From: Diphasiastrum complanatum
Taxonomy: Eukaryota > Streptophyta > Lycopodiopsida > Lycopodiales > Lycopodiaceae
Direction of reading: 5' to 3'
Length of the DNA stretch: 64,000 nucleotides
Assembly (NCBI GenBank): GCA_029204225.1
Contig: CM055111.1
Location: 46,254,255-46,318,254, forward strand
The notes beneath the pieces are model-generated. The model saw only the letters and a list, made by a program, of their open reading frames with translations. It was not told the DNA's origin and searched no databases. The position numbers and the translations under genes were made by a program. Each line of letters begins with the position of its first letter. Positions within the stretch are counted from its first letter, which is position 1. Of the stretch, positions 1-10,045 are shown in pieces.

Positions 1-1995
1 ATGATCTCGAAAACAGGAGGAAGATCCTAAGTCGAGATGTCATCTTTGATGAAGAGCATGCACCCAAGATACAGGAGCAGGAGAAGGAAGGAATTACTGA
101 GTTCATACCCTTGATTGATTCCACGGATGAGGATCCTAGTCAAGAGTCCTGTAAGCCTCAAGTGCAGGAGCAACAACAGGAAATCGAACCTACTAGTTCG
201 AGACCTCTTTTTGGCCAAGTACCAGAAGCAGAAGTTGGGGACAAACGGAAGACTAAAACAGTACCATGGGATACGTGGTCACCATCCGCATCACCTACTG
301 CTAGGAAGAAGCTACCTAGGTGGTATTGGGAAACAATCAAAGAAGGTCAAATGATTGAAGAAGGAGAGAGCAGTGAACAGGGTGTCAGAAGATCTCTTAG
401 GTCTCATGAGAGACAAGAGACTAACTTTGCTCTTATGTCCACTATTCTGAATGCAGATGAGCCACAATTCTTTCACGAAGCCGTGAGAGAAAAGGTATGG
501 CAACATGCCATGCAGGAGGAGTACGACTCCATTGTCAAGAATGACTACATTGCCAGAAGGGAAGCAACCAATAGGTTGCAAGTGGGTCTATAAGACCAAG
601 TTTCATGCCAATGGAACAGTGGACAAGTACAAGGCAAGGTTGGTGGCGAAAGGCTATGCTCAGCAAGAGGGGCTAGACTATGATGAGACATTCGCACCTG
701 TTGCTAAAATGACATCTATCAGGACCGTTTTGGCTATAGCCTCATATTTTGATTGGGATGTCCATCAAATGGATGTCAAGAGTGCCTTTCTTAATGGGCA
801 CCTACAGGAGGAGGTTTACATGGAACAACCGCAGGGATTTGAAATAACAGGCAAGGAGAATCTGGTTTGCAGGCTTAGGAAAGCCTTGTATGGGCTCAAA
901 CAGGCGCCAAGGGCTTGGTATAGCCGAATTGATGAGTACTTTGCAAGGCAAGGGTTTGAGAAGAGTAAGTCTGATTGCAATCTTTATGTCTTCAGGGAAG
1001 GAGAAGACTTTGTGGTTGTTGTGCTCTATGTGGATGATCTACTCATTACGGGAAGCAATAAGAAGCTTATTGCTTGTGTTAAGAAGAATCTTTCTAATGA
1101 GTTTGAAATGAAAGATTTGGGTTTGCTACACTATTGCCTAGGAGTTGAAGTTTGGAAAGGAAAGCGTTGTCTTTTTATCTCACAGGCAAAGTATGCACAG
1201 AAATTATTGAAGAAGTTTAACATGCAAGAAAGCAAACCAATCAGCACACCCATGGATGCAAGCAACAAGCCATCAAAAGATGATGGTCCAGCATTTGCAG
1301 ATGAGACGCTCTATCGTCAGTTAGTGGGCAGCCTGATTTACCTTACTACCACCAGGCCAGATATTGCTTATGCGGTTGGAATCGCAAGTCAATACATGTG
1401 TAAGCCTACCGAAGCACATTGGAAGGCAGCCAAGCGGATCCTACGATATGTGAGAGGGACAGTGACTTATGGGATTGGATACACAGATGACGGGAACCTT
1501 CAGCTGGAAGGCTATTCAGATTCTGATTGGGCAGGTGATAGAGACGATCGGAGATCGACGACAGGCTATTGCTTCAGCCTAGGTTCAGGGGCTATATCGT
1601 GGTGCAGTAAGAAGCAGCCTACTATTGCTCTATCGTCTACCGAAGCTGAGTACAGGGCGACTACGAGGTCCGCCTGTGAAGCCATTTGGTTACGCCGTCT
1701 ACTTGAGGACATGCAGATTGCTCAAGTAAGACCTACATTGTTACATTGTGATAACCAAAGCTGCATTCAGCTTGCAAGGAATCCAGTCTATCATGCACGG
1801 ACAAAACATATAGAGGTGGACCAGCATTTTATACGAGAGAAAGTGCACAGTGGGGAGATCGAGCTAGTTTATTGCGACACCAACGACCAGACAGCTGATA
1901 TTTTTACTAAACCACTTAGTAAAGATAAGTTTGAAAAGTTCAGAACTTTGTTGGGTGTCAGTTTGAATAAAATTGCCATTAAGGGGGGGTGTTGA
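1..1995 (+). pseudogene. Ty1/copia pol, 3' half (hinge, RT, RNase H), frameshifted
   Basis: The element enters from the left edge of the window. The first frame (readable from about 30 to 593) is the acidic, Glu/Gln-rich hinge between integrase and reverse transcriptase and ends at the W-x-x-A-M-Q-E-E-Y block that opens RT. A second frame, read from about 560 to 1995, carries the rest: RT blocks CKWVYK, RLVAKGYAQ, QMDVKSAFLNG and the catalytic YVDD at 1027-1038, then RNase H blocks SDSDWAGD, SSTEAEY and HARTKHIEVD, ending in ADIFTKPL. The frames cross at about 545-580, where a few conserved RT residues are missing, so a short out-of-frame deletion disables the polyprotein. The stop TGA (1993-1995) lies in the first bases of the LTR, as is common in this group. 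This is a dead copy. Its gag, protease and integrase lie outside the window. Confidence 0.93.
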
Positions 1996-2390
1996 AGAGT
2001 AATGCCTATTTTACCCCTTTTGGCTAAGCATTAGTTAAGTTGTACATAACTCATGGGGCATGTTTTAATTAAATGCATGACCCCCCCCTTTTGTAAAGTT
2101 ATGTAAATTAGTGCAAGTGGCCCACTTGGCCAAGTAGCTCACTCCCATGGTTGACACCTAGACTTTCCATGCATGTAAAGGAGGTGCTTGCCTCACAAGG
2201 GATTTGGAGGACCCACGCCCTCCTCTCTCTCACTAGCAATTCATTTCTTCTTGAGACTTTTGAGTTTGTGAGATGCTCATGCAATTCTCCTTGTGTGTGA
2301 TATTTCCATAGCCAAGTTTTCTCAAGCTTTCATAGTTGATCTAGCATCTGAGTTAAGATACTCCATAGCTAGGTCTTGTAATTCTTCAAG
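1990..2390 (+). repeat. 3' LTR of the copia at 1-1995, with polypurine tract
   Basis: A run of seven G (1983-1989) preceded by AA forms the polypurine tract. The LTR opens directly after it with TGTTGAAGAG. The inverted partner of that end, TTCTTCAA, occurs at 2382-2389, so the LTR is about 400 bp. The terminal CA is not clean, either mutated or cut away, and the right boundary is therefore approximate. No target duplication can be tested because the 5' end is off-window. Confidence 0.7.
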
Positions 2391-2393
2391 TTG

Positions 2394-2531
2394 TTGCAGC
2401 TGAGAAGGCAACTGGCCACTATTAAGATGTCAGAAGGTGATGCCATGAGTCCTCATCTCGAGAAGATGATATGAATTGCTCGACAACTAAAGGTTGCTGG
2501 CGTTGTGGTGGACAAGACATGCCTTGTGTAC
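2394..2531 (+). pseudogene. Copia gag fragment
   Basis: Directly after the LTR a frame reads LQLRRQLATIKMSEGDAMS, then, after a TGA, IARQLKVAGVVVDKTCLV. The pattern LRR-x-L-x-x-x-KM-x-EGD followed by H-L-x-K-M and I-A-x-Q-L matches the central part of copia gag (UBN2/Retrotran_gag type). It is an isolated piece of about 45 codons with one internal stop. It is probably the target into which the left element inserted, or a deletion relic. Confidence 0.55.
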
Positions 2532-2815
2532 TTTTTCACACGTGTGAGGACACACAAATCAATGTGTTTGATCTTCTAAGGTGGGTGTGATTGCACATGA
2601 AACCGTCACTTGATTGATGCTACCAATCCTGCTAGACAATCTTCAAGGCAAGAGCACACAAGCATTCATCATTGGTCATTCACACTTTTCTCACTCAAAC
2701 CAAACACTTAGCATGAAAAAACTAAGTCGTAAAACACATTCAAAGAGTGGGAGAGAGCCCTTGCTCTCGGGTTCATATAGAAAGAGAGACTTGTACTCGG
2801 GTGGAGAGAGAATAG
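2522..2815 (+). repeat. Direct repeat unit A (uninterrupted copy)
   Basis: This stretch recurs at 4900-4999 plus 9055-9243, where it is split by the copia element 5000-9054. It contains the palindrome TTTCACACGTGTGAGG, the string GGTGGGTGTGATTGCACATG, and a purine-rich tail with GAGAGAGA and ACTTGTACTCGGGT. Two copies in direct orientation about 2.4 kb apart would suit LTRs of an older element, but clear TG/CA ends are not visible. The nature of the unit is inferred; the repetition is seen directly. Confidence 0.7.
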
Positions 2816-2843
2816 CTAAAAAGGGCTATGCCTTGAGAGGGAG

Positions 2844-3093
2844 TGTTAGAAAGTGTCAAGGCTATAGCCCTTGCACAACACTCTAGGAACACAAATGGAC
2901 GGGTAGCTCAATGGTAGAGCACCCCACCGGAATGGGGGAGGTCCTAGGTTCAATCCCTAGCCCACCGCCCACACACACCAATTGTAAAAAACTTTTCTAC
3001 ATGGTATCAAAGGCCAAGACTTGCTACAACCGTATTCGGTTGTGATAGCAAGGGGGAGTTTGTTGCGTCAACTGGTGCTTGCTTAAGAGGGAG
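2844..3093 (+). repeat. Short LTR-like end, primer-binding site and polypurine tract (TRIM-like fragment)
   Basis: TGTTAGAAAG at 2844 and CTTTTCTACA ending at 3001 form near-complementary ends of a 158-bp segment. It is followed at once by TGGTATCAAAGG (3002-3013), a near match to the initiator-Met primer-binding site used by other elements in this window (TGGTATCAGAGCC). Only about 80 bp later a purine run (3084-3093) precedes a new TGTTGGAGATG. LTR end, primer site, tiny interior and polypurine tract is the layout of a terminal-repeat retrotransposon in miniature. However, the sequence after 3094 does not resemble 2844-3001, so this is at best a mosaic of two such elements. Confidence 0.35.
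2897..2967 (+). other. tRNA-like sequence with pol III A and B boxes
   Basis: The D arm GCTC-AATGGTA-GAGC (2906-2920), anticodon arm CCCCA-CCGGAAT-GGGGG and T arm CTAGG-TTCAATC-CCTAG (2944-2960) fold as a cloverleaf, with a perfect T stem. The A box (TAGCTCAATGG) and B box (GGTTCAATCC) are good. The acceptor stem is poor (three mismatches of seven) and position 33 is C rather than T. It is therefore a tRNA-derived relic, as in SINE heads, or a pol III promoter inside an LTR, rather than a working tRNA. The loop would give anticodon GGA, but there is no serine-type long variable arm. Confidence 0.6.
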
Positions 3094-3550
3094 TGTTGGA
3101 GATGTAAGCTACGCACCAGTCAAAGAGGCGCTCCAGAATGAAGTAGAGGGCACGGAATGGTCCCATAGAAAAACTGGACCTCGCACGCCACCGCAGAGAC
3201 GCACGCGCGTAGGCCGCATATTGGTGGGTGTCCCACCCCAACCGCCTAGCCACCCATCTCATTGTGGTCTCCCCATTACCCCAAAAGGGTTGGTACCAGG
3301 GGACAACCACCAGTCTTCCAATTTCCTTATTTGAGTTGCTTGTTCTCATCTTAGCTCTCAAATCCTAGTTTTTTAAGGCAATTTCGATCAAGCTTGAAAC
3401 ATTCAATCCATCCTCCATCCCTGGGTTGGATTTGAAATCTCAAAAAACGTGATTCTTCTCTCTCGCTAAGATGTGTGCTTCAAAGAGCTAAGTCCACTTA
3501 GTAAGATCTTGATCACAAAGGAGAGATCAATCTCCACCAATGCCAATCAT
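3094..3550 (+). repeat. Probable LTR or LTR fragment
   Basis: It opens with TGTTGGAGATG right after the purine run 3084-3093 and is GC-richer than its surroundings. No open frame of interest is present. The right end is unclear, though the string GATCAATCTCCACCAATGCC at 3523-3542 recurs at the 5' deletion junction of the copia at 5.2 kb. That points to a shared source sequence. Confidence 0.3.
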
Positions 3551-4899
3551 AGTTGCACTGCATTTCTAGAAACGCGTTTCTGAACCGCATTTTTGAAATG
3601 GGGGAGCGTTTCTTAGAAACGTTTTTTGTTTTCTTTTGTTTTGTGTGTGGGCAATATGAGTATCAAATTAAAGCATTTATTAAGGGCAGTTCATTTATGG
3701 AGGTTGCCGAATGTTTCAGGTACAATTTAATGCGGTCCAGTTTGGGTGCAACAATGCCTGCTAAATTCGGTCAAGGTTAATTAAAAGTCAGAGTGGCTTA
3801 TTATGTGTTACTTTTTGATATATTTTCTGTCAATCCATTTAGAGGTACTATTGGGTCCAATGAGGCCTATGATGCCAATTTGCTTGAACTTCCAGAGCAC
3901 TCTCATTCCTACTAGTTACCATTCTCAGGTTTAGCTACAACACAACTGACCTCGACATCAAGTTTAAAATTTAGCTCATTGGAAGCTAGACTTAATGACA
4001 AGACCATAAGGGAGAAGCCTATTGAGTTGATTGCTCATCAACCTTTGATGCAGGATCATCGTCAAACACTTGACGTGGCTATTCAAACCCAAGCTGTCAT
4101 GACTCAATCAAATGTTGACAACATTGATTGTGTTAAATAGGGATAATTGATGGGTCCTCGGTTGGTAACTTTTATTGATAAAGAGATGAGTTTCTTTGAG
4201 GGAGAACTAGGAAAGGCACAGTTTAGTATATCCTACAAAGCAATGCAATATAATGAATATCTGTTTTTTTTTTGTTGCGATTCTGGCCCAAAAATGCGTT
4301 TATGGGCAACTATGATGCCAATCAACTTGAGTTACTAGATCTTCCCTTTCACAAATGAAGGAACTCCAAGATAATTTGGATCACACACTACACATGAGTT
4401 TCACACACCTCTATGATTCTATTTCAAGCCAAAAAACACTCAAGAACTATGACTAGAAGTGAAACAATGTGACTAGGATCTCAAAATCTCATCTAGAACT
4501 CTTAAAACCTAGATTGACATTACAACCTTGAGTTTTTTTGATACAATCACCAATATTTGGTGCTCTTTGGCAAAAGTCACCAGGTTGGGTTCCCAACCTA
4601 CTTCAAACAAATGCCAATAACTTGATCTATAGTGAACCAAATCACTTGAGATCTCTGGCACCTAAATCTACACTCAAATAGCTTTCCAACAAGTATTTAC
4701 TTGCACAATTTGGATCACCACATAGAACACAATAAATCCTTGAAGTGGGCGTATCCCACACGTGCTCTGAGAACAGTCCGTACTTTACTTCTCAGATCCA
4801 GATGCCAAAATTCCTTGGAAGCTAGTCGAGAGCCTCTATCACCCTCTTAGCCTTGATTTTTACTGTCAAATCTTGATCATAGATGCATATGTATCAGAC
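3551..4899. other. No gene recognised; decayed repeat DNA
   Basis: AT-rich DNA without a recognisable product. A perfect palindrome AGAAACGCGTTTCT lies at about 3567-3580. On the plus strand 3916-4139 is open for 75 codons without a start and ends in TAG. Its residues look protein-like, with no family I recognise, so it is probably a retroelement scrap. Confidence 0.4.
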
Positions 4900-4999
4900 C
4901 TCATGTGTATTTTTCCACACGTGTGAGAACAGACAAATTACTGTGTTTGATCTTCTAAGGTGGGTGTGATTGCACATGAAACTTTCACTTGATTGATGC
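4900..4999 (+). repeat. Direct repeat unit A', left part
   Basis: This is the counterpart of 2522-2620, with the same CACACGTGTGAG palindrome and GGTGGGTGTGATTGCACATG string. It breaks off at GATTGATGC, exactly where the copia element begins (TGTTGG at 5000), and resumes at 9055. The uninterrupted copy shows what the empty site looked like. Confidence 0.75.
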
Positions 5000-5205
5000 T
5001 GTTGGAATGTAAATGGAATTGCTTACATTACCATGGGTTGCTTTGACCCAAAAGGTCGAGAGTTGTGTAACCATGGTCATTTATTATATTAGGCCTACTA
5101 AACTTAGAGTTTGCTAAGTTAGTATGAAATTAACTTGGTAGGGACTCATGGGTCCACTAGGCCTAATTGTGACATTAAGTACGCTAACTTGACATATTGG
5201 AGGTA
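5000..5205 (+). repeat. 5' LTR remnant of the 5000-9054 copia
   Basis: It matches the first 200 or so bases of the 3' LTR (8589 onward), including CCCAAAAGGTCGAGAGTTG and GACATATTGGAGGTA. The match stops at 5205. The last 270 bp of the LTR, the primer-binding site and most of gag are gone. The junction 5206-5269 holds two near-copies of AATCTCCACCAAT, the mark of a repaired deletion or template switch. Confidence 0.85.
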
Positions 5206-5247
5206 TCTGGATTTGGTATGAATGCGATTAATCTCCACCAATCATAG

Positions 5248-6720
5248 TTGCGATCAATCTCCACCAATGCAAAAGGCAAAGGCAAAGGCAAGTGGAAAGG
5301 GAAGCCTTCTTTCAACAATTCCAAAGATGATCAAAAATCTAAGGAAGCTCAAGATCAAGGCTCCAAGAAGAAGGGTAAGTGCCACTATTGCAAGAAGTTT
5401 GGGCATCACATCAAAGAATGTAGGAAGAGGCTTGCAAAGGAAATAGAGAAAGGTAACGATACAAGTACGACAATCATTACTTTGGAACAACAATTTGGAA
5501 AGGAGGATAATCTTTTCAATAATGATTATGCTTTTGTTACTAATAATCTCATCTCTCCTCAAGACAAGATTTCTGCCACTTCAAATCTTGCTAGTTTTTC
5601 AGCAGAAAACAGCTCATCTTCAGCTTTACAAGTTGCTGTTTTATCATCTATTGATTGGGTGATTGATAGCGGTGCCACACGCCATATGACTTATCACAAA
5701 GAAGTCTTCACAAAGCTTGTAAAAGTGCATGATGGAAGCAAAGTTCAAGGTGTTGATAACACCTCTTATGCTATCAAAGGTATTGGAGTGATCCCCATTA
5801 TCTTACCCAATGGTGAGGAGAAGTACATTCGTAATGTACTTTATGTTCCAAAAATAAAAAAGAATCTCGTTTCGGTCTCTACAATTATGAACGAAGGATT
5901 GGTTGTGGAATTCAAAGAAGACAAATGTCTTATCAAAGACCCAAAGAGATCTCTTATGATCATTGCTTTGAGAACATTACGTGGTGGATTGTTCCTTATG
6001 GATACCTATGAGCGAAGAGCTTCATCATCTTTTTGTCTTGTTGCATCAAGTTCACATTCTTTGGAGTCGGCTGAATTATGGCATGCTAGGTTTGGACATC
6101 TCAACTTTGCTAGCTTGAAGATGTTGAAGAGATTCAATATGGTTGAAGACATTCCTAATATTGAGCATCCCGAAGGACATGTATGCGAAGGATGCATACT
6201 TGGAAAATTTCAAAGGCAAGCTTTTCCAATTGATGGAACTATTAGAGTTGATGGCAAATTTGATTTGGTTCATAGTGATGTATGTGGTCCAATGAGGACC
6301 GAATCCATTGGAAGGTGTAAGTACTTTGTTACTTTTATTGATGACCTTTCAAGATTTACAAATTTATCCTATGAGGGCAAAATCTGAAGTTTTTCAACGC
6401 TTTAAGGATTTTCTAGCAATGATAGAAAACCAGTTTGGGCACTCTTTGAAGATCTTACGTAGTGACTGAGGAGGGGAATATATAAAGAATACGTTCGGTA
6501 CTTATCTTTAAAGCAAAGGTATCCATCATCAAATGATAACCCCTTACACACCTCAACAAAATGGTGTTGCCGAAAGAAAGAAACGCACTATCATGGAGAT
6601 GGCTCGATGCATGCTCAAGGCAAAGGGCCTACCTCACAAGTTTTGGGCTGAAGCGGTTATACGGCGGCTTACATTAATAATCGGTGTTCTACTAAAGCCT
6701 TGAAGGTATCAACTCCTTAA
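5248..6720 (+). pseudogene. Copia gag zinc knuckle, protease and integrase (frameshifted)
   Basis: The open part (5248-6387) starts in the lysine-rich end of gag with the zinc knuckle CHYCKKFGHHIKEC (CX2CX4HX4C). The protease core is WVIDSGATRHMT. The GAG-pre-integrase block has LWHARFGHLN and a C-x2-C pair. The integrase core begins HSDVCGPM and FVTFIDDLSRF. The frame then breaks at about 6360. The second integrase motif reads RSD followed by a stop where the conserved N-G-G-E begins. The third motif, TPYTPQQNGVAERK, is still legible near 6540-6590, and further stops and shifts follow. The N-terminal two thirds of gag are absent. Confidence 0.9.
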
Positions 6721-6721
6721 T

Positions 6722-7500
6722 GAAGTTTGGTATGGTAAGAAGCTTACTGTTTCTCACTTACGCATCTTTGGTTGCACGGCTTATGCTTTCATTCCCGATA
6801 AGCTAAGAACCAAGCTTGATGATAAAGGAGTTAAATGCATATTTGTTGGCTATAGTAGCGAAAGCAAGGGCTATAGGTTGTTCAATATGGATACTAATAA
6901 AATCATAGTGAGTCTTGATGTTCATTTTGATGAAAAGACCTCCTATGATGTTGTGCCCACTCATGTCATGAAAGGGGACTTTTCCCATGATGCATATCTT
7001 GAAATATTTCCAGATTTGGTTTTGCCATCTAATCATGAAGATAAGGGACTGCCATCAACTTCTAGTGGACAGCCCACTACTTCTTCAATTTTGCAGCCCA
7101 TAGTGCATCAAGAAGAACCTATTTATGGTGAAGAGCAGCCTGTTGAAGACATTGGACATCAAGGTCCAAGTTCAGAAAACATTGGACAACAAGGTCCAAG
7201 TTCGGAACACTTTGGACAACAAAGTGTTGACAAAGGTAAGGCTGTTGGACATCCCAAACCAGTCCCTAAATGGTTGTTGCAGACTTTGCAGGACAACAAA
7301 GTGGATCATTTCTATGAAGAGAAGACTCGTGCCTCTACTAAATCAGTAGAATTTGCTGATTTTTCTGATTTTGCTCTTATTTCTATTGAGGATGGTGCAG
7401 TATAACCTGTTTTTTATGAGCAGGCCAGAGGAGTAAAATGTTGGGAGGATGCGATGCAAGAGGAGTATAACTCACTCATGAAGAACCACACTTGGGTTCT
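6722..7500 (+). pseudogene. Copia integrase C-terminus, first hinge copy and RT N-terminal edge
   Basis: After the integrase, the block with F-G-C-T-A-Y and K-C-I-F-V-G-Y-S-S-E-S-K-G-Y-R leads into an acidic, Gln/Gly/Pro-rich hinge (frame 6878-7405). The hinge contains short internal repeats: the GQQGPSSE-type heptad occurs three times. It ends in a stop at 7403-7405, then resumes as WEDAMQEEYNSLMKNHTW, the conserved opening of copia RT, at about 7440-7495. Confidence 0.8.
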
Positions 7501-8470
7501 TGTTGATCTTCCACATGGGGCTAGAATCTTCATCTCTCAACAACGATACATTGAGCAGATGTTAAAGCAATCTTCTTTTTTCAAGTCACCGCAAGTTGAT
7601 GCATATGATGGATGCATTAGTCAAAAGTTTCATGCGAAACCTTTTCAATTTGATGTTTTAGCGAAGGCTGAAAAATTCAAGCACTCTTTGGAACCTTTTT
7701 GTACTAATCGAGGAGGGAGTCAACATGTGTCAATTAGTACTTTTGTTCAAAGTGTTAAGAGTGAGCATTTGTTTGGAGAGAATTTTTCATTACTTGAAGA
7801 ATCTTCTATGTCATCCCATACCTCTTCGAGGGACAGCTTTGATGACGCCATCATTGATGCATCTCTTGATAGTTTGACAAATTTTTATGATGAAGACGTT
7901 GAACAGCAGGTTCAGTCATCTTCTTTTGGTCATTTACAGCCGATTTTACACCATGAGCAGTCCATTATGCTTCAGGAACAGCCTGCGGAAGATTATGGAC
8001 AACATGGTCCATGTTGGGAACACTTTGGGCAGCAAAGTGTTGAACAGCCCATAACAGTTCCTTGTCGGCTATTGGAGACTTTGCAGGACAACAAAGAAAT
8101 GTCTTACTACAAAGGGAAGGCACATGCTACTTTAAAATTAGTACCTCTTGCTGATTTTTTCGGTTCTACACTTACTCTTCATCATGATGTTGGTACATTG
8201 CCTATTCTATGTGAGCAAGTCATTGATGGTAAGGTTTGGGAGGATGTGATGTCAAAAGAGTTTGGTACTCTTTTTTATTGTCCTTATGGTAAGAAGTTTT
8301 TTCGAATGATGTGGGAGCCTATAATGGATTACCAGTCCATGTTTCGACTTATTGTCGAGTTTATGTTGATTCCCTATTTCGGATGGAGCATACAAATCCT
8401 CACTCTTCGACTTGATGCTTCATTATTACGCATTCTTTTCCTTTTATATGTTGGACATGATTGGGGATGA
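7454..8470 (+). pseudogene. RT remnant joined to a second hinge copy (338-codon open frame)
   Basis: The frame opens with the RT N-terminal edge (EEYNSLMKNHTWVLVDLPHG). It passes straight into RIFISQQRYIEQMLK, which normally lies about 200 residues later, after the YVDD box. The catalytic core is therefore deleted in frame. Around 7980-8290 comes a second, diverged copy of the hinge (GQHGPCWEHFGQQS, LLETLQDNK, WEDVMSKEF), about 785 bp after the first. No RNase H is present. The last 60 or so codons before the purine tract at 8580-8588 resemble nothing I know. Product, if any, unknown. Confidence 0.7.
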
Positions 8471-8588
8471 GATTTCGACTACTTCGGTGGGAAGTTTATT
8501 TGGCGACATGAAGTTCAGACAACAAGTTGCATTTTTCTCTTTCGAGAAGTTACTTCATGTTATGGTATGCATTTCCATTAAAGGAGGG

Positions 8589-9054
8589 TGTTGGAATGTA
8601 GATGGAATTGCTTACATTACCATAGGTTACTTTGACCCAAAAGGTCGAGAGTTGTGTAACCATGGTCATTTATTATATTAGGCCTACTTAGCTAAGTTAG
8701 TATGAAGTTAACTTGGTAGGGACTCATGGGTCCACTAGACCTAATTGTGACAATAAGTACCCCAACTTGACATATTGGAGGTACCTTATTCTTTCTATGT
8801 AACTTATAGAAAGTTGGATAGTCAATAGTCAAGTAGTTGGATAGCCAATAGTCATGAAGTTAGATAGTCATCTTGGACTATATATATGTGTGCATCCCAT
8901 TTGTATGAGACACTTTTGTAAGCAATACTGACTATTCTCCTTGGCTGTCCACGAGTTTCTACAAGAGGGTTTCTAGCCATCTCTCTCTTTCTGGAGAATG
9001 CTTTGTGTGATTGAATAGTTAAGACTCTGGATCCTTAGGCTTCTATTTCCTATA
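8589..9054 (+). repeat. 3' LTR of the 5000-9054 copia
   Basis: Preceded by the polypurine tract AAAGGAGGG (8580-8588). It begins TGTTGGAATG and is 466 bp long. A TATA-like run ACTATATATATG lies at about 8878-8889, in the place expected for an LTR promoter. The first 197 bp or so match the 5' LTR remnant. The end reads TATTTCCTATA, a one-base decay of a complementary ...CA end. Confidence 0.85.
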
Positions 9055-9243
9055 GATCCTTCCAATCCTGCTAGACAACCTTCAGAGCACACAAACATTC
9101 ATCATTAATCATTCACACTTTCTCACTCAAACCAAACACTTGAAAAACCAAGTCGTAAAACACATTCAAAGAGTGAGAGAGAGCCCTTGCTTTCAGGTAG
9201 AGAGAGAAAGAGAGACTTGTACTCGGGTAGAGAGAGAATAGAT
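9055..9243 (+). repeat. Direct repeat unit A', right part
   Basis: Continuation of the unit broken at 4999. CCAATCCTGCTAGACAA through GTACTCGGGTAGAGAG corresponds to about 2629-2810. It shows that the copia inserted into an already present repeat. Similarity ends near 9243. Confidence 0.75.
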
Positions 9244-9800
9244 AGTGAAGGAAAAAAAACTCCATGATTATCATTCAAAAAAGTGATTTGCACCTCTAAA
9301 CATGATTGGCCAACCATTTTGCACCTCTTGATGTGATTGGCTTTAGCATCTACAGCTCTTAATTTGATTGGGCCATATTTGACATTGAGATGTGGATTTG
9401 GTTGCATACTAGCAAAATACCAATCCTTACATTTTGTGACAAGTGTCACCATCTCAGTAGACTCGAGTTGGAGGCCTCGACTTTTCAAACTCTACTTGAA
9501 AATATGTACAAGGCACTAACGGACATTTGTACATGAGATTGACAAATTAATCAAGCTAAATTTTGCGTATTTTTCACATGCCTTTTTTTTTTGCAATTCT
9601 GGGGAGTCTTCCTACGCCTCATGATCCTCTTTTAATAACTCTCGAGGGGTTCCTTGGCCCTTGGACTATGCTAACATAGCATTGCCCCTAGTGAACGTTC
9701 GGGGTTGAAGAAAAGTGTAGCTGCATAATAAGTTCACCAATAGTTTGGACTGATGTAATGAATGAGATTTTTGAAACTCTCAGGCATTGTTTCTACAATT
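9244..9800. other. No gene recognised
   Basis: Low-complexity and AT-rich DNA. GATTGG recurs several times with spaced CACCTC blocks between 9290 and 9380. I see no coding pattern. Confidence 0.4.
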
Positions 9801-9825
9801 CCAATTTTACACAGTGTGATCCTAA

Positions 9826-9945
9826 TAGGTCCTTTTGTGGTAGAAGCAGATGCGAGTGACTATGCTGTAGGATGGTCCTTTATTTGTGGTTAACAAGTTG
9901 CTTTACAGTGTAGAATTCCACCTATGAGAAGGAACGTTTTGCTCA
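9826..9945 (+). pseudogene. Ty3/gypsy RNase H fragment
   Basis: A plus-strand frame reads PFVVEADASDYAVGWSF, the opening of gypsy RNase H with the catalytic Asp in EADAS. After one stop it continues with a block related to the VAFxSRKxxxxERN region. It is only about 40 codons and diverged. The RT fragment next door runs the other way, so the two do not belong to one intact element. Confidence 0.65.
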
Positions 9946-10045
9946 CACGCATTGAAAACTGTAAAGATCGCTTTGTGTAGATCCTAATGCAAACACCAAA
10001 AGGATAGCTGTGGAACCAAACCACTCAACCAAAGAGAAACTGAAG

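Larger units (their letters stand above)
5000..9054 (+). mobile_element. Ty1/copia retrotransposon, decayed, with duplicated hinge and lost RT core
   Basis: The element is bounded by TGTTGGAATG at 5000 and a degenerate end (TTTCCTATA, expected CA) at 9054. It is flanked by GATGC (4995-4999) and GATCC (9055-9059), a 5-bp target duplication with one change. The uninterrupted repeat unit at 2522-2815 supports the insertion point. Both LTRs are recognisable, but the 5' one is cut short. The interior keeps the gag zinc knuckle, protease and integrase in decayed form. The polymerase core and RNase H are missing and a second copy of the integrase-RT hinge takes their place. It cannot move on its own. 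Confidence 0.88.

Noticed and set aside
2614-2886. A 90-codon plus-strand frame in repeat unit A
   Set aside because: The frame is not kept in the other copy of the unit (9055-9243) and has no family resemblance.
2897-2967. A functional tRNA gene
   Set aside because: Three acceptor mismatches, C at position 33 and an A-G pair next to the anticodon loop make a working tRNA unlikely; kept only as a tRNA-like sequence.
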